A stretch of 64,000 nt of DNA from Streptomyces sp. CB01373 (GTDB lineage: Bacteria > Actinomycetota > Actinomycetes > Streptomycetales > Streptomycetaceae): contig NZ_NNBK01000015.1 in assembly GCF_002803075.1 (NCBI RefSeq), forward strand, positions 124,001 to 188,000. Reading direction: 5' to 3'. Under the pieces are notes generated by a model, which saw only the letters and a program-made list of their open reading frames with translations, did no database searches and had not been told where the DNA came from. Below are positions 16,718 to 25,548 of the stretch, in pieces (the first letter of the stretch is position 1; every line of letters begins with the position of its first letter). Both the position numbers and the translations under genes were made by a program.

Positions 16718-17307
16718 CCGGGGGCGCTGCTCCGCGTGAACACCGCAAGCTCACCGACCCGAAGGCCATGCGGGCCGTCGCGCATCCCACCCGCCTGGCC
16801 CTGCTCGAAGCTCTGAGTCGGCGCGAGCCGCTGACCGCGACCGAGGCCGCCGAGGTGGTGGGAGAGTCCCCGACGAACTGCGCCTTCCATCTGCGCACGC
16901 TGGCGAAGTACGGCTTCGTCGAGGAGGCGGGAGGCGGCACGGGTCGCAGTCGCCCGTGGCGGCGTGCTCACATCGGCTTCACGGTCGACGAGTCCGACCC
17001 GGCGGGGGCGATCGCCGCGGCAGCGCTCAGCGCCGTGCTGTGGGACTCCTGGCTGGAACGAATCCGCAAGATCGGCGCGATGCGATACGCGTTCCCCGAG
17101 CACTGGAACAAGATCACCAGTGCTGCCGAGTCGGTCTTCTATCTGACCCCCGAGGAAGCCGAGACCTTCAAGGCGGAGCTGACCGCCCTGCTCTTCCGCT
17201 ATCGCGAGCGCCTTGAGGATCCGTCGCTGCGGCCCGAGGGCGCTGTTGCCATGGAGCTGATCCAGTTCACTTTCCCCGCCGACGCCTTGCACACCCAGGA
17301 GGACTGA
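16705..17307 (+). CDS. ArsR-type winged-helix transcriptional regulator
   Basis: A 200-aa protein starting MSFETGGAAPREHRKLTDPK at the ATG within the right operator arm; the longer open frame upstream crosses the operator and is unlikely. The winged helix-turn-helix lies at about residues 20-90: DPKAMRAVAHPTRLALLEAL, then LTATEAAEVVGESPTNCAFH as the recognition helix and LRTLAKYGFVEEAG as the wing. No metal-binding Cys cluster is present, so it is not a classic metal sensor; the helical C-terminal half probably binds a ligand or dimerises. Its stop is 2 bp before the GTG of the MFS gene, so the two form an operon, a typical repressor-plus-pump arrangement. Confidence 0.85.
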   Translation: MSFETGGAAPREHRKLTDPKAMRAVAHPTRLALLEALSRREPLTATEAAEVVGESPTNCAFHLRTLAKYGFVEEAGGGTGRSRPWRRAHIGFTVDESDPAGAIAAAALSAVLWDSWLERIRKIGAMRYAFPEHWNKITSAAESVFYLTPEEAETFKAELTALLFRYRERLEDPSLRPEGAVAMELIQFTFPADALHTQED

Positions 17308-17309
17308 CC

Positions 17310-18581
17310 GTGCGTGCCCTTCTCACTCGCCGGGACATCCGCCTGCTCGTCGCCGCCAGGCTGATCGACATGGCCGGGAGCAATGCCCTGTGGATCGCCC
17401 TCGGTATCCGGGTCAAGGAGCTCACCGGCAGCAACTCCGCCGCCGGACTGGTCTTCTTCGCCTTCATCCTCGGCACTCTGGGCGCACCCCTGGGCGGTGC
17501 CCTGGTCGACCGGGCACGGCGTCGGCCGCTGCTGATCGTCCTGAACCTGGCCTCCACGGTGCTGGTCCTGCCGCTGCTCCTGGTGCACGACCGCCACAGC
17601 ATCTGGGTCTGTTATGTCGTCATGGCTTTGTACGGGCTGGGCAGCGGCGCCACCGGCTCGGCCATGACCGCGCTCACCCAGACGTTGATCCCATCGGAGC
17701 ACTTGGGCGATGCCAACGGCCTCCTGCAGACCCTGCTGCAGGGCCTGCGCCTGATTGCGCCTCTCCTGGGGGCAGGCGTGCTGTCCGCATTCGGCCTGGG
17801 TCCGCTGGTGGTGGGCGACGCGGCGACCTTCGCTCTCGCAGCCCTGCTCATCGCACTGATCCGGCAGCGGGAGGAACGCCCGCAGCCGGCGCGGCAAGAG
17901 GATACCGGCGCCCGGATCGCCGCCGGTTTCCGCTACATCGCGCGGACCCCCGCCCTGCGTCAGTCGACCGTCGCCGTGGTGCTCGCCGTCGTCGCCTTCG
18001 GTTTCTCCGAGTCGGTGCTCTTTGCCGTTGTCGATCTGGGGCTGCACCGCCCACCACCCTTCCTCGGCGTCCTCAGCTCCTTGGAGGGTGTCGGTGCCAT
18101 AGCGGCCGGGGTGGCCGCGGCGGTGTTCATGCGGCGTGCGGGCGAAGCGCGGACCGTGACGCTCGGCCTGGCCTGCGCCGCCGCGGGCTTTTCCCTGAGT
18201 GCCGCCCCATCTCTGCTCGCGGTCGCGCCGGGCACCGTACTCATCGGCGCCAGCCTGCCTTTGATCGTTGCGGGCGTCATGACCCTCTTCCAACGGCGCA
18301 CGCCCGCCTCTCTGATGGGGCGGACCGATGCCGCGTTGAGCGTGCTGATAGGAGTACCGCAGACCGGGGCCATCGCCGCGGGAGCCGCGTTGATCGCGCT
18401 GGTGGACTATCGCGCCATACTCGCCGTGATGGCGGTCCTGATGGCCGCCGCGGCGCTCTACCTGGCCACCCGCCCCACCCACCGGCCGACCGGGGCAGGC
18501 GTCCAGTCGCCACTGGCGCAAGAGCTCGGCGAAGCGGCAGGCGAAGCGACACCGGAAGCATCGCCGCCGCACCGCGGGTGA
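17310..18581 (+). CDS. MFS transporter, operon with ArsR-type regulator
   Basis: A 423-aa major facilitator protein with GTG start 2 bp after the regulator gene (good GGAGG inside the regulator end). Twelve hydrophobic helices are apparent. The loop 2-3 motif GALVDRARRRPLLIV and the MFS_3-like MTALTQTLIPSEHLGDANGL segment resemble macrolide-efflux and siderophore-exporter families. The C-terminus after about residue 385 is a hydrophilic tail (HRPTGAGVQSPLAQ...). Together with the ArsR-type regulator and the divergent ABC exporter it suggests an inducible efflux module with two pumps under one operator. Substrate unknown. Confidence 0.88.
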   Translation: MRALLTRRDIRLLVAARLIDMAGSNALWIALGIRVKELTGSNSAAGLVFFAFILGTLGAPLGGALVDRARRRPLLIVLNLASTVLVLPLLLVHDRHSIWVCYVVMALYGLGSGATGSAMTALTQTLIPSEHLGDANGLLQTLLQGLRLIAPLLGAGVLSAFGLGPLVVGDAATFALAALLIALIRQREERPQPARQEDTGARIAAGFRYIARTPALRQSTVAVVLAVVAFGFSESVLFAVVDLGLHRPPPFLGVLSSLEGVGAIAAGVAAAVFMRRAGEARTVTLGLACAAAGFSLSAAPSLLAVAPGTVLIGASLPLIVAGVMTLFQRRTPASLMGRTDAALSVLIGVPQTGAIAAGAALIALVDYRAILAVMAVLMAAAALYLATRPTHRPTGAGVQSPLAQELGEAAGEATPEASPPHRG

Positions 18582-18742
18582 CGTCACCGCTCACGGACCG
18601 CCGGTCGGAGTCGGCGATCTGCAGTAGCCGGTGCGTCAACCGCGCGCTCTCATGAAGCGGACTGTCCGGCAGGCGGTGAGGAAACCCTTCGCCACAGTTG
18701 CCCTCACCCGTGTATGTGTACTCAACAACGAGGGAGGACGTC

Positions 18743-19585
18743 ATGGAGCCATGGGAACTCCGCCGCGCGGTTGAGGCGGGACGGGCGACCGCTGTGGAGC
18801 TGGGCCTTCAGGTCGAAGACGTGGTCGTCATCCACAACTCGGACCGCATCGCGCTGCGCCTGGTCCCCTGCGATGTTCTGGCTCGGGTCGCACCTTCGGG
18901 GCATCTGGCTGATTCCGAATTCGAAGTAGAGGTTGCTCACCGTCTCGCTGCCATCGACGCACCCGTGGCTGAGCTCGATCCTCGGGTCGTCCCCCGAGTC
19001 CATGTGCGTGATGCCTTCGCCATCTCGCTCTGGACCTACTACGAACCTGTGGGATCGGAGATCGCGCCGGCCGACTACGCGGACGTGCTCATGCGGCACC
19101 ATGCCGCCCTGCGGCAGCTCGATCTGGACGCACCGCATTTCACCGATCGAGTCGCCGTGGCACTGAGAGAGGTGAACGCCCGGGAGCGGTCCCCCGAGCT
19201 GCCCGAGCCTGACCGGGAACTCCTCAGCGGCACGCTCAGCGGTCTGACCGCTGCGATCAGCACCGACAAAACCCGCGACCAGCTGCTGCATGGCGAGCCG
19301 CATCCGGGCAACCTCCTCAACACGAGGAGAGGGCCGCTGTTCGTGGACCTCGCCACGTGCTGCCGTGGGCCGGTCGAGTTCGACCTCGCCCATGCGCCCG
19401 AAGAAGCGGGAAAGCACTATGCGGGGGCTGACCACTCCCTGCTTCACCGGTGCCGCGCCGTGAACTGGGCGATGTTCTCGGCCTGGCGCTGGCGCCGACA
19501 CGACCAAATGCCCGACCGGGGCCACTGGAGAGTGGAGGGCCTCAACCGGGTTCGCGCCGCACTTGATCGCTGCGGACCTGGCTGA
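18743..19585 (+). CDS. Aminoglycoside-phosphotransferase-fold kinase
   Basis: A 280-aa protein starting MEPWELRRAVEAGRATAVEL; AGGGAGG (18731-18737) precedes this ATG, which rules out the longer frame. The kinase-like fold is recognised from the catalytic segment LLHGEPHPGNLLNTRRGPLF (residues about 190-209), with HGxPHPGN in place of the classic HGDxxxxN (so the usual catalytic Asp position is Glu/Pro-altered), followed by VDLATCCRGPVEFDLA, where the metal-binding DxD/DFE Asp is VDLAT. This APH/choline-kinase superfamily phosphorylates small alcohols or acts as resistance enzyme. The deviation in the catalytic loop makes activity uncertain. It is monocistronic. Confidence 0.75.
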   Translation: MEPWELRRAVEAGRATAVELGLQVEDVVVIHNSDRIALRLVPCDVLARVAPSGHLADSEFEVEVAHRLAAIDAPVAELDPRVVPRVHVRDAFAISLWTYYEPVGSEIAPADYADVLMRHHAALRQLDLDAPHFTDRVAVALREVNARERSPELPEPDRELLSGTLSGLTAAISTDKTRDQLLHGEPHPGNLLNTRRGPLFVDLATCCRGPVEFDLAHAPEEAGKHYAGADHSLLHRCRAVNWAMFSAWRWRRHDQMPDRGHWRVEGLNRVRAALDRCGPG

Positions 19586-19847
19586 ACTCGAAACACAGGG
19601 GCTGCTGGGCCGGTCGGAAGTCCTCTTCGTTTTCGACCAGCTCCCGGAACTCGACGACTACCTGAAGGGTCACCACCCCTCAGCCCGCAAACGGCGCTTC
19701 CGTACCGTCGGCCATGGCCGCGGCCACAGCACTGCCTCGGTGCCGATGCCTGCGGCTCGGGGGCGGTGCGGGTGGTTGAGGCCGTCGGGAGTGGGCGACG
19801 GACGGAAGCGTCACTCGGCGGGCGGGGGTGTCATCCGCCGGGGCTTG

Positions 19848-20369
19848 CTACCAGCCGGCCTTGACCCCGTTGTAGGCCTTGCGGCAGTCGGCGTTGGTGG
19901 CTTCCGTCGAGAGCTTCTCCATGCTGTTCTGCCAGACCTTCTTGGCCACCTTCTCCAAGTCCCGTGTCTGGGCAGGGATGTTCGGCGCGAACTTCTTGAT
20001 CGTCCCGATGGCGGAGGTGGTGAACTTGTTGCACGCGGGTCCGGCGGCGTTCCGGTAGCGGGTGTCCAGGTCCGTGGCCACCGCCTGGCCGTTCTTGGTG
20101 GCCCAGTTGTTCCAGGCCGCGCAAGCCTCCTGGGTGATGGCCTTCTGGTCGGCGTCGCTCAGGTTCATGACCTCGACCAGCATGGCGCTCTGGACCTTGT
20201 CGGGGACCGTGAAGTCCGTGACGGGGAACTTGTCGAGGGTGGTGAGCAGCGCCTCCTGGCACGCGGGCGGCAGCGGGGCCGCCTGTGCGGAGGCCGGGAA
20301 GGCCAGCGCGGAGGCGGACAGGAGGGCCGTGGTGAGGACCGTGCGCTGGACGGTACGCGACAGGCTCAT
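19848..20369 (-). CDS. Secreted hypothetical protein
   Basis: A 173-aa protein with a canonical signal peptide: MSLSRTVQRTVLTTALLSAS followed by ALAFPASAQA-AP, so cleavage is expected near residue 31. The start at 20369 is supported by AAGGAGCACACC upstream; a longer ORF to 20417 lacks this. The mature protein (about 140 aa) is mostly helical with four Cys residues (ACQEAL, EACAAWNNW, GPACNKF, ADCRKAY), suggesting two disulfides in an extracellular helical bundle. No known family was recognised. It lies downstream, on the same strand, of the ABC transporter pair, 44 bp after the permease stop, and might be co-transcribed. Confidence 0.75.
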   Translation of the reverse strand: MSLSRTVQRTVLTTALLSASALAFPASAQAAPLPPACQEALLTTLDKFPVTDFTVPDKVQSAMLVEVMNLSDADQKAITQEACAAWNNWATKNGQAVATDLDTRYRNAAGPACNKFTTSAIGTIKKFAPNIPAQTRDLEKVAKKVWQNSMEKLSTEATNADCRKAYNGVKAGW

Positions 20370-20413
20370 GGGGGTGTGCTCCTTGCGTAAAGAATGTGAT
20401 GGTTCGGGGCGAT

Positions 20414-21229
20414 TCAACGCCCGCTTACAGAACGATCATTGGCCGCCGCGGTCACGGCGGCCTGTTCCGGTGGGAGCGCGTCGCGGGTACGGCGACGGAA
20501 GACCATGAACCCGGCCAGCGCCGCCCCAGTCAGCCAGAGGAGCTGGATCGCGAGGCCCTGAGCCACCGGCGCGGTGGAGAAGGCCGCGGACATACTGGCC
20601 TGCACGGCTCCGTACGACGGCAGGAAGCGCACAACGGCGCTGTCCGACCCGGAGCTTGAGAGGGGGTTCTGCAGGGCGACATCGATGATGCTGATCATCA
20701 GGATGGCGAACATGCCCTCCACCTCGCGGCGGAGCACCGAGCCGAAGACCACTCCTAGCGCGCCGTAGGTCAGGGCGGCGAAGAACAGCGCGGCAGTCAG
20801 CATGAGGGGCTGCCGGGGCGACCAGGCGAAGCCGGCGGCGGCCGTGGCGTACGCGGCGACGGCGGCGCAGACCAGGGTGAGCGCGGAGAGCTTGGCGAGG
20901 ACCAGGTGGTGCCGCGGGTAACCCGCCATGGCCAGGCGCCGGTCGAAGGCACCGCCCGTGAAGGTGGCGGCGAACATCATGAACCCGGCGATCAGGGTGA
21001 CCGCGTTCAACGCGCCCGTGATCTGGGTGAGATGGTTGCCGGGCGGGGTCAGCACCTCGCCCGTGGCACGCAGTCGGAACGGCGCCGGCCGGTCGGGAAT
21101 GGTCACGTAGGCCAGGGCGATCCACACGGGGATGTAGAGCACCACCAGCAGCATCGCGAACCGGTTGCGGGCGTGGCCGATCAGCGCGTACCGGGAGGCC
21201 GTGGTGAACAGGGCCCAGTGCCGCCTCAT
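20414..21229 (-). CDS. ABC transporter permease
   Basis: A 271-aa membrane protein starting MRRHWALFTTASRYALIGHA at the ATG that overlaps the stop of the ATPase gene. Six hydrophobic segments occur around residues 20-45, 75-100, 110-135, 140-165, 175-190 and 235-250. The sequence ARNRFAMLLVVLYIPVWIAL and the SDSAVVRFLPSYGAVQASM loop recall ABC-2-type permeases of fluoroquinolone or lantibiotic exporter type. It pairs with the ATPase encoded immediately upstream. Located at the left border of the lipid-synthase locus, it might export its product or act in resistance, but direct linkage is only positional. Confidence 0.8.
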   Translation of the reverse strand: MRRHWALFTTASRYALIGHARNRFAMLLVVLYIPVWIALAYVTIPDRPAPFRLRATGEVLTPPGNHLTQITGALNAVTLIAGFMMFAATFTGGAFDRRLAMAGYPRHHLVLAKLSALTLVCAAVAAYATAAAGFAWSPRQPLMLTAALFFAALTYGALGVVFGSVLRREVEGMFAILMISIIDVALQNPLSSSGSDSAVVRFLPSYGAVQASMSAAFSTAPVAQGLAIQLLWLTGAALAGFMVFRRRTRDALPPEQAAVTAAANDRSVSGR

Positions 21230-21840
21230 GCCGCCGCCTCCGCGCAGCGGTCCTGGCGGTGCAGGCGTCCGTCCTCCAGGCGCCACAACTGGTCCAGCCG
21301 GTCGATGTCGTACGCCAGGTGCGAGACGACCAGCACCGAGCGTCCGGCGTCGCGCAGCCCGGTCGCCAACTCCCAGAAGCGCAGATACGTCTCCCAGTCG
21401 AAGCCCTGGTAGGGCTCGTCCAGCAGCAGCACGTCCGGGTCGTGCATGAGCGCCAGGGTCAGGTTCAGCTTCTGCCGTGAGCCCCCGCTGAGCAGGCCCG
21501 CACGCTGGTCGAGGTACTCGGTGAAGTCCAGGGTCTCCATCACTTCCTCGGCCCGCCGCAGGTCCGCGAGTCCGAAGGCGTGCCGGAAGAAGTCGAGATG
21601 CTGACGAACGGTGAAGGAGTCGTCCAGGACCACGGACTGCGGGCAGTAGCCGAACCTGCCTCTGTGGCGCACCGAGCCCCGGTCCGGCCTGAGTTCACCG
21701 GAAAGGATCTTCAGCAGCGTCGTCTTGCCGGCGCCGTTCTCTCCGACGATCCCGGCGAGCACCCCGGTGCGCAGACGGAGGTCGACGCCCCGTAGAACCG
21801 CGTGCTGCCGGTAGGAGTGGTGCACATCTGTGACGTCCAT
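21226..21840 (-). CDS. ABC transporter ATP-binding protein
   Basis: A 204-aa ATPase with the start placed at MDVTDVHHSYRQHAVLRGVD (GGAGC 7 bp upstream); the longer frame has no typical sequence. Walker A GENGAGKTTLL (about residues 31-41), Q-loop GYCPQSVVLDDSFT, signature LLSGGSRQKLNL (about 122-133, LSGGS), Walker B VLLLDEPYQGFDW (about 142-154) and H-loop VVSHLAY are intact. It is short, lacking any extra C-terminal domain. Overlaps the permease start by ATGA coupling. Divergent from the flavin monooxygenase gene across a 304-bp promoter region, so it may belong to the biosynthetic locus. Confidence 0.9.
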   Translation of the reverse strand: MDVTDVHHSYRQHAVLRGVDLRLRTGVLAGIVGENGAGKTTLLKILSGELRPDRGSVRHRGRFGYCPQSVVLDDSFTVRQHLDFFRHAFGLADLRRAEEVMETLDFTEYLDQRAGLLSGGSRQKLNLTLALMHDPDVLLLDEPYQGFDWETYLRFWELATGLRDAGRSVLVVSHLAYDIDRLDQLWRLEDGRLHRQDRCAEAAA

Positions 21841-22144
21841 CGCGCTGCTCCGTCGTGCCAGGTCTTCCGGTTGTCCGCGGAACCGGTCCGCGTCTTCCGG
21901 CTCCTTCCGAAGCGGCGGCGGAACCGGGCCGCCCGTGCCCAACGAGCAGCCGCAGCAAGGGAAACGGCGTGGTCCCGGCTCCGTCCCACGGCGTCAATCC
22001 GGCGCCCGCAGCGTCACGCGTGCGGCGGTTCCGCCGACGGAAAGGGGGTTCGGGACCACCGGGACGGCTAGCGTCGCCCGGACCGGGGGGCCGGCGGGTC
22101 CGCCCGCCCGGGTTTCCGCCCCGGTCCAGAAAGGTCGGTCAGTC
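21841..22144. other. Divergent intergenic region, ABC operon / flavin monooxygenase
   Basis: Holds the divergent promoters. The strongly G+C-rich sequence shows GGGCCGCCCGTG-like short repeats but no clear operator. A ribosome binding site for the gene at 22145 is weak (AGAAAGGTCGG, about 22127-22137). No small gene was recognised. Confidence 0.35.
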
Positions 22145-23521
22145 ATGCGGAGGACATGTGTGATCGGCGCCGGCCCCTCAGGCCTGGCGGCGAGCAGGGT
22201 CTTCGCCTCCCGGGACGTTCCGTTCGACTGCTTCGAGGCCGGGTCGGGCATCGGCGGACTCTGGCGGTACGGCAACGACAACGGCATGTCGGGGGTGTAC
22301 GCGTCGCTGCACGCGAACATCTCGAAGGAGAGCATGTCGTTCTCCTCCCTGGCCATGCCGGAGAGCTACCCGGTCTTTCCGCACCACAGCAAGGTCCTGG
22401 CCTACCTGGAGGACTACGCCGCGTCGTTCGGCCTGCACCGCCACATCGTGTGCGGCACGAAGGTCACTTCGGTGCGGCCCCTGGACGGCGGCGGCTGGGA
22501 GGTGGTGTGCCGGCGCCGCGGCGACACGGGCGAGGAGAGGCGGCGCTACAGCGAGGTGGTGGTGGCCAACGGCCATCACTGGGACCCGCGTCTCCCGGCC
22601 CCCGCCGTGCCCGGTGCCGAGGAGTTCGAGGGGACCGCGATCCACTCGCACGACTACCGCACCCCTGACCCGTACGCCGGTCTGCGGGTGCTGGTCATCG
22701 GCATGGGCAACTCCGCGTGCGAGATCGCGGCGGAGATCTCGCGCACGGCGGCCCGGACGTTCCTCTCCGCGCGCGACGCGGCGCACGTGTTCCCCAAGAT
22801 GCTGCTCGGCCGTCCGGCGGACCATCTGGTGTGGAGCCCGCTGTCCGGTCTCCCGCGGCTCCTGAAGGACCCGGGGTTGCGGCTCCTCCTGCGGCTCACC
22901 CGCGGTGCCCCGGCCCACTACGGGCTGCCCGCGCCGGACCGCGGGCCGCTCGCCCGCCACCCCTCCACCTCCGACGAACTCCTCGTCCAGCTGGCCCGGG
23001 GCGCGGTCACGCCGAAGCCCGGTGTCCGCTCCTTCGGCAGGACCACGGCGGCCTTCACGGACGGCAGCCGTGAACCGGTGGACGCGGTGGTGTACGCGAC
23101 GGGCTACACCATCTCGTTCCCCTTCCTGGAACCGTCCCTGTTCGCCGCCCCGGACGGCCGCACCGAGCTCTATCTGCGTACCGTCCCGCCCCGCATCCCC
23201 GGGCTCTACTTCATGGGGCTCGCACAGCCTTCCGGCGCGGCTTTCCCGCTGCTCGAACCGCAGGCGGAATGGATCGCCGAACTGATCGAGGGCGCGGTGG
23301 CGCTGCCGTCACCGGCGGACATGGCACGGGCGATCGCGCGCGAGTGGCGCCGCCATCGCACGACGTACGTGTCCACCTACCGCCACGGGATCGAGATCGA
23401 CTTCCGCTCCTACCGAAGGACCCTGCGCCGGGAGCGCCGAGCGGGCAGGCGTCGCGCACGTGGCGTCATGCCGAGCCTGCCCGGCGTCAGCGGCACCACC
23501 CGTGCGGCCGACGCCGTGTGA
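22145..23521 (+). CDS. Flavin-containing monooxygenase (FMO-like, NADPH-dependent)
   Basis: A 458-aa flavoprotein starting MRRTCVIGAGPSGLAASRVF. The FAD Rossmann motif GAGPSG (residues 8-13), an FMO-type FEGTAIHSHDY (about 160-170; family pattern FxGxxxHxxxY) and the NADPH Rossmann motif GMGNSA (about 189-194) are all present, as is ATGY (about 319-322). FMOs oxygenate N, S or activated carbon atoms, and some act as Baeyer-Villiger enzymes. In this locus it could oxidise an intermediate of the lipid or its amine partner. It is separated from the convergent acyltransferase gene by a terminator hairpin. Substrate unknown. Confidence 0.85.
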   Translation: MRRTCVIGAGPSGLAASRVFASRDVPFDCFEAGSGIGGLWRYGNDNGMSGVYASLHANISKESMSFSSLAMPESYPVFPHHSKVLAYLEDYAASFGLHRHIVCGTKVTSVRPLDGGGWEVVCRRRGDTGEERRRYSEVVVANGHHWDPRLPAPAVPGAEEFEGTAIHSHDYRTPDPYAGLRVLVIGMGNSACEIAAEISRTAARTFLSARDAAHVFPKMLLGRPADHLVWSPLSGLPRLLKDPGLRLLLRLTRGAPAHYGLPAPDRGPLARHPSTSDELLVQLARGAVTPKPGVRSFGRTTAAFTDGSREPVDAVVYATGYTISFPFLEPSLFAAPDGRTELYLRTVPPRIPGLYFMGLAQPSGAAFPLLEPQAEWIAELIEGAVALPSPADMARAIAREWRRHRTTYVSTYRHGIEIDFRSYRRTLRRERRAGRRRARGVMPSLPGVSGTTRAADAV

Positions 23522-23561
23522 GCCCTGGGGATCGCCAAGTGGCCTTCTGAAAGGAAGGGTT

Positions 23562-23603
23562 GGCACCGGGACCGTACCCGAGCGCTGGGTTCGGCCCGGT
23601 GCC
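23562..23603. terminator. Hairpin between FMO and acyltransferase genes
   Basis: GGCACCGGG (23562-23570) and CCCGGTGCC (23595-23603) form a perfect 9-bp stem with a 24-nt loop between the two convergent genes, so it can serve both strands. No T-tract. Confidence 0.6.
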
Positions 23604-23610
23604 GGTTCGT

Positions 23611-24930
23611 TCACTCGGGCGCCGAGGCCCCTTCCAGCTCACCCACGGCCTGCTCCCACAGTTCCGGGAGCAACTCCCCGAACGGCAGGGCCCGGTCGGA
23701 CACGAAGGTCACCTCGGCCGAGCTGCCGAAGAACGACAGGCCCACTCCGAAGAGGTGTCCGGGCACCAGCAGGGGCAGCAGGGCGACGCCCGTCACCTGG
23801 GTGGTCCCCAGGCTGCCCTTGTCGGCGACCGGCATGGACGTGGCCATGACCTGGGTGACGCCCGGGGAGAGCATCCTGCGCAGGTACCACTCGGTCGGGC
23901 GGTCGGGCATGTGGCGGACGAGGTCCTGAATACCCTGCCTCCATGAGTCGCCCCGCAGTTTCCGGGTCGTCGCCATGACGTACTCGAGGCGCCGCAGGGA
24001 CGAGTCGCCGTCCCGGGACGGGGTGCCGCGCTGCGGGGCGGCCCGCACGGGCAGTTCCAACGGCAGGGCGAAACAGCGGTTGCCCCAGGTCTGTTCCTCC
24101 TCCGGGCGGCGCGCGTCGACAGGCAGCAGTACCGTCACGCGGGGAAGCCGTACACCGGACTTGGCGGACCAGGCCGACAACGCCCCGCCGAGCGCGGCCA
24201 GATGGGCGTCGTGCGCCGATCCCCCACGTGCCGCACCGATCCGGCGGAGGGCGTCCGCCGACACCCGGCCCCGCCACAGTCGCCGCTCCCCGGTGGGGAC
24301 GAAGGGGATGGCCGGACGGCGGCCGGGGAGGGTGAGCGAGCCGGCAATGAACTTCGCCGCCAGCCCGACGGCGGTGCCCACCCGCCGAGGCAGACCGGCC
24401 GGGCGGCCCTTCGCCGGCACCGGGCGGGCCGAGGCCTCCCCCTCGCCCAGGATGGCCCGGAACGTCATCGCGGCTGCCGAACCGTCCTGGCAGGCGTGGC
24501 GGAAGCGGTAGCACAGGGCGTACTCGTCGGGCGCATGGCCATGGACCAGCCAGAGCCCCCAGTAGGTGCCGGGCGCGAACGGCGCGTTGACCGCGGTGTG
24601 CAGGGCCGTGTCCCAGCCCTCGGAACCCTCTGCGACCACCTCGTGGACGTGACGGTCGATGCTGAAGTCCGCGTCCGGCCGCCACCGGGGGCGCCGTGAG
24701 CCGCCGCCCTGGATCCAGCTCGTGTGCAGGGGCAGCCGGCCCAGGCGGAAGCCCACGTACGCGCGGAGGTCCGCCAGGCTCGGGGGCGGCCCGCTCAGGT
24801 AGGCGACGCCGCCGGCGTCCCAGCGGGTGTCGGGGTGACGGCGTTCCATGCTGAGGAAGACGCGGTCGATCGTGTGGGTGGGGAGACCGGGCAACGGATC
24901 GGACGGGGCTGACGGGACGGACGCGGGCAT
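23611..24930 (-). CDS. WS/DGAT-like acyltransferase
   Basis: A 439-aa protein starting MPASVPSAPSDPLPGLPTHT (GGAAG 8 bp upstream of the ATG at 24930). The overall pattern is that of bacterial wax-ester synthase/diacylglycerol acyltransferases: an N-terminal DRVFLSMERR, the acyl-CoA-dependent acyltransferase centre RHACQDG (residues 144-150; the classic motif is HHxxxDG, and here the first His is Arg but the catalytic His145 and Asp149-Gly150 remain), and later motifs ALGGALSAWSAKSG, WGNRCFALPLELPV and a C-terminal NVPGPR-equivalent region SLGTTQVTGV. These enzymes join acyl-CoA to fatty alcohols or glycerides. Adjacent to the thioester-reductase-like gene, it is a natural candidate for esterifying the product. 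Confidence 0.75.
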   Translation of the reverse strand: MPASVPSAPSDPLPGLPTHTIDRVFLSMERRHPDTRWDAGGVAYLSGPPPSLADLRAYVGFRLGRLPLHTSWIQGGGSRRPRWRPDADFSIDRHVHEVVAEGSEGWDTALHTAVNAPFAPGTYWGLWLVHGHAPDEYALCYRFRHACQDGSAAAMTFRAILGEGEASARPVPAKGRPAGLPRRVGTAVGLAAKFIAGSLTLPGRRPAIPFVPTGERRLWRGRVSADALRRIGAARGGSAHDAHLAALGGALSAWSAKSGVRLPRVTVLLPVDARRPEEEQTWGNRCFALPLELPVRAAPQRGTPSRDGDSSLRRLEYVMATTRKLRGDSWRQGIQDLVRHMPDRPTEWYLRRMLSPGVTQVMATSMPVADKGSLGTTQVTGVALLPLLVPGHLFGVGLSFFGSSAEVTFVSDRALPFGELLPELWEQAVGELEGASAPE

Positions 24931-25548
24931 CGGGGAACTTCCATTCGTGCCGAGGGACGGGCAGGCGGGGCGAGGCCGGGCGGTCGGCCATCCCGACCGA
25001 CCGCGGGACGCGTCACCTCGGCCTGGATCAACACGGTTTATATCCGCGCGTGGTGGGCGGCCGTAGGCGCTCGGGACCGCGGGCTCCTCCGTCTCACGCC
25101 GGGCTGGACGCACCGCACCGCCCGCAGGCGGCGAGGCGGAACCGCCCGGGGCCGCGCATCGTCACCTCTCCGCCGCCTCCGGCGAGATCATCCGAAAGGA
25201 GGACAGGCCTTCCCGTCGCCCGCTCGGTCCCGGCCGCTTCGTCGCGTCGCTGCGGACGGGCGTCCTGCCATCGCGACGGGCGCTTCGAAGGAACGTCCTG
25301 GATACGCACGGACCATGGCCCAGGTCATCCGTTCAGGTGAGCCGGTGGGATCGAAAGCTCCGTCGCCGTCCGCCGTCTGACACTGTGTGCCTTGCCCCGC
25401 GATCATCAGGCCGAGCCCGCCGGTGCCCTTGCGCGCCGTGGGGGCGGTCGACTGCGTCCCGCCTCCCGGCCGCCGCAGCGGCCCGGCCGTCACCGCCCTC
25501 GCGCGCGGTCGTGGTCCTGTCCCTCTCGGAACCCTTGGAGCCAAGGTC
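24931..25548. other. 618-bp divergent control region of the lipid-synthase locus
   Basis: No gene was recognised on either strand. The region holds the promoters of the acyltransferase (-) and the SDR-pfa operon (+). An unusually AT-rich island (ACACGGTTTATATCCGCG, around 25031-25048) gives a TATAAA-like -10 candidate for the minus strand. A strong free-standing Shine-Dalgarno-like AAAGGAGGACAG occurs at about 25195-25206 without an obvious start codon at the right distance. The length and lack of coding signal suggest regulator binding sites. Confidence 0.45.

Noticed and set aside
19563..19830. Short plus-strand reading frame after the phosphotransferase gene
   Set aside because: The frame begins inside the phosphotransferase gene's end and has no homologous motif; it may be a C-terminal fragment of something but cannot be supported.
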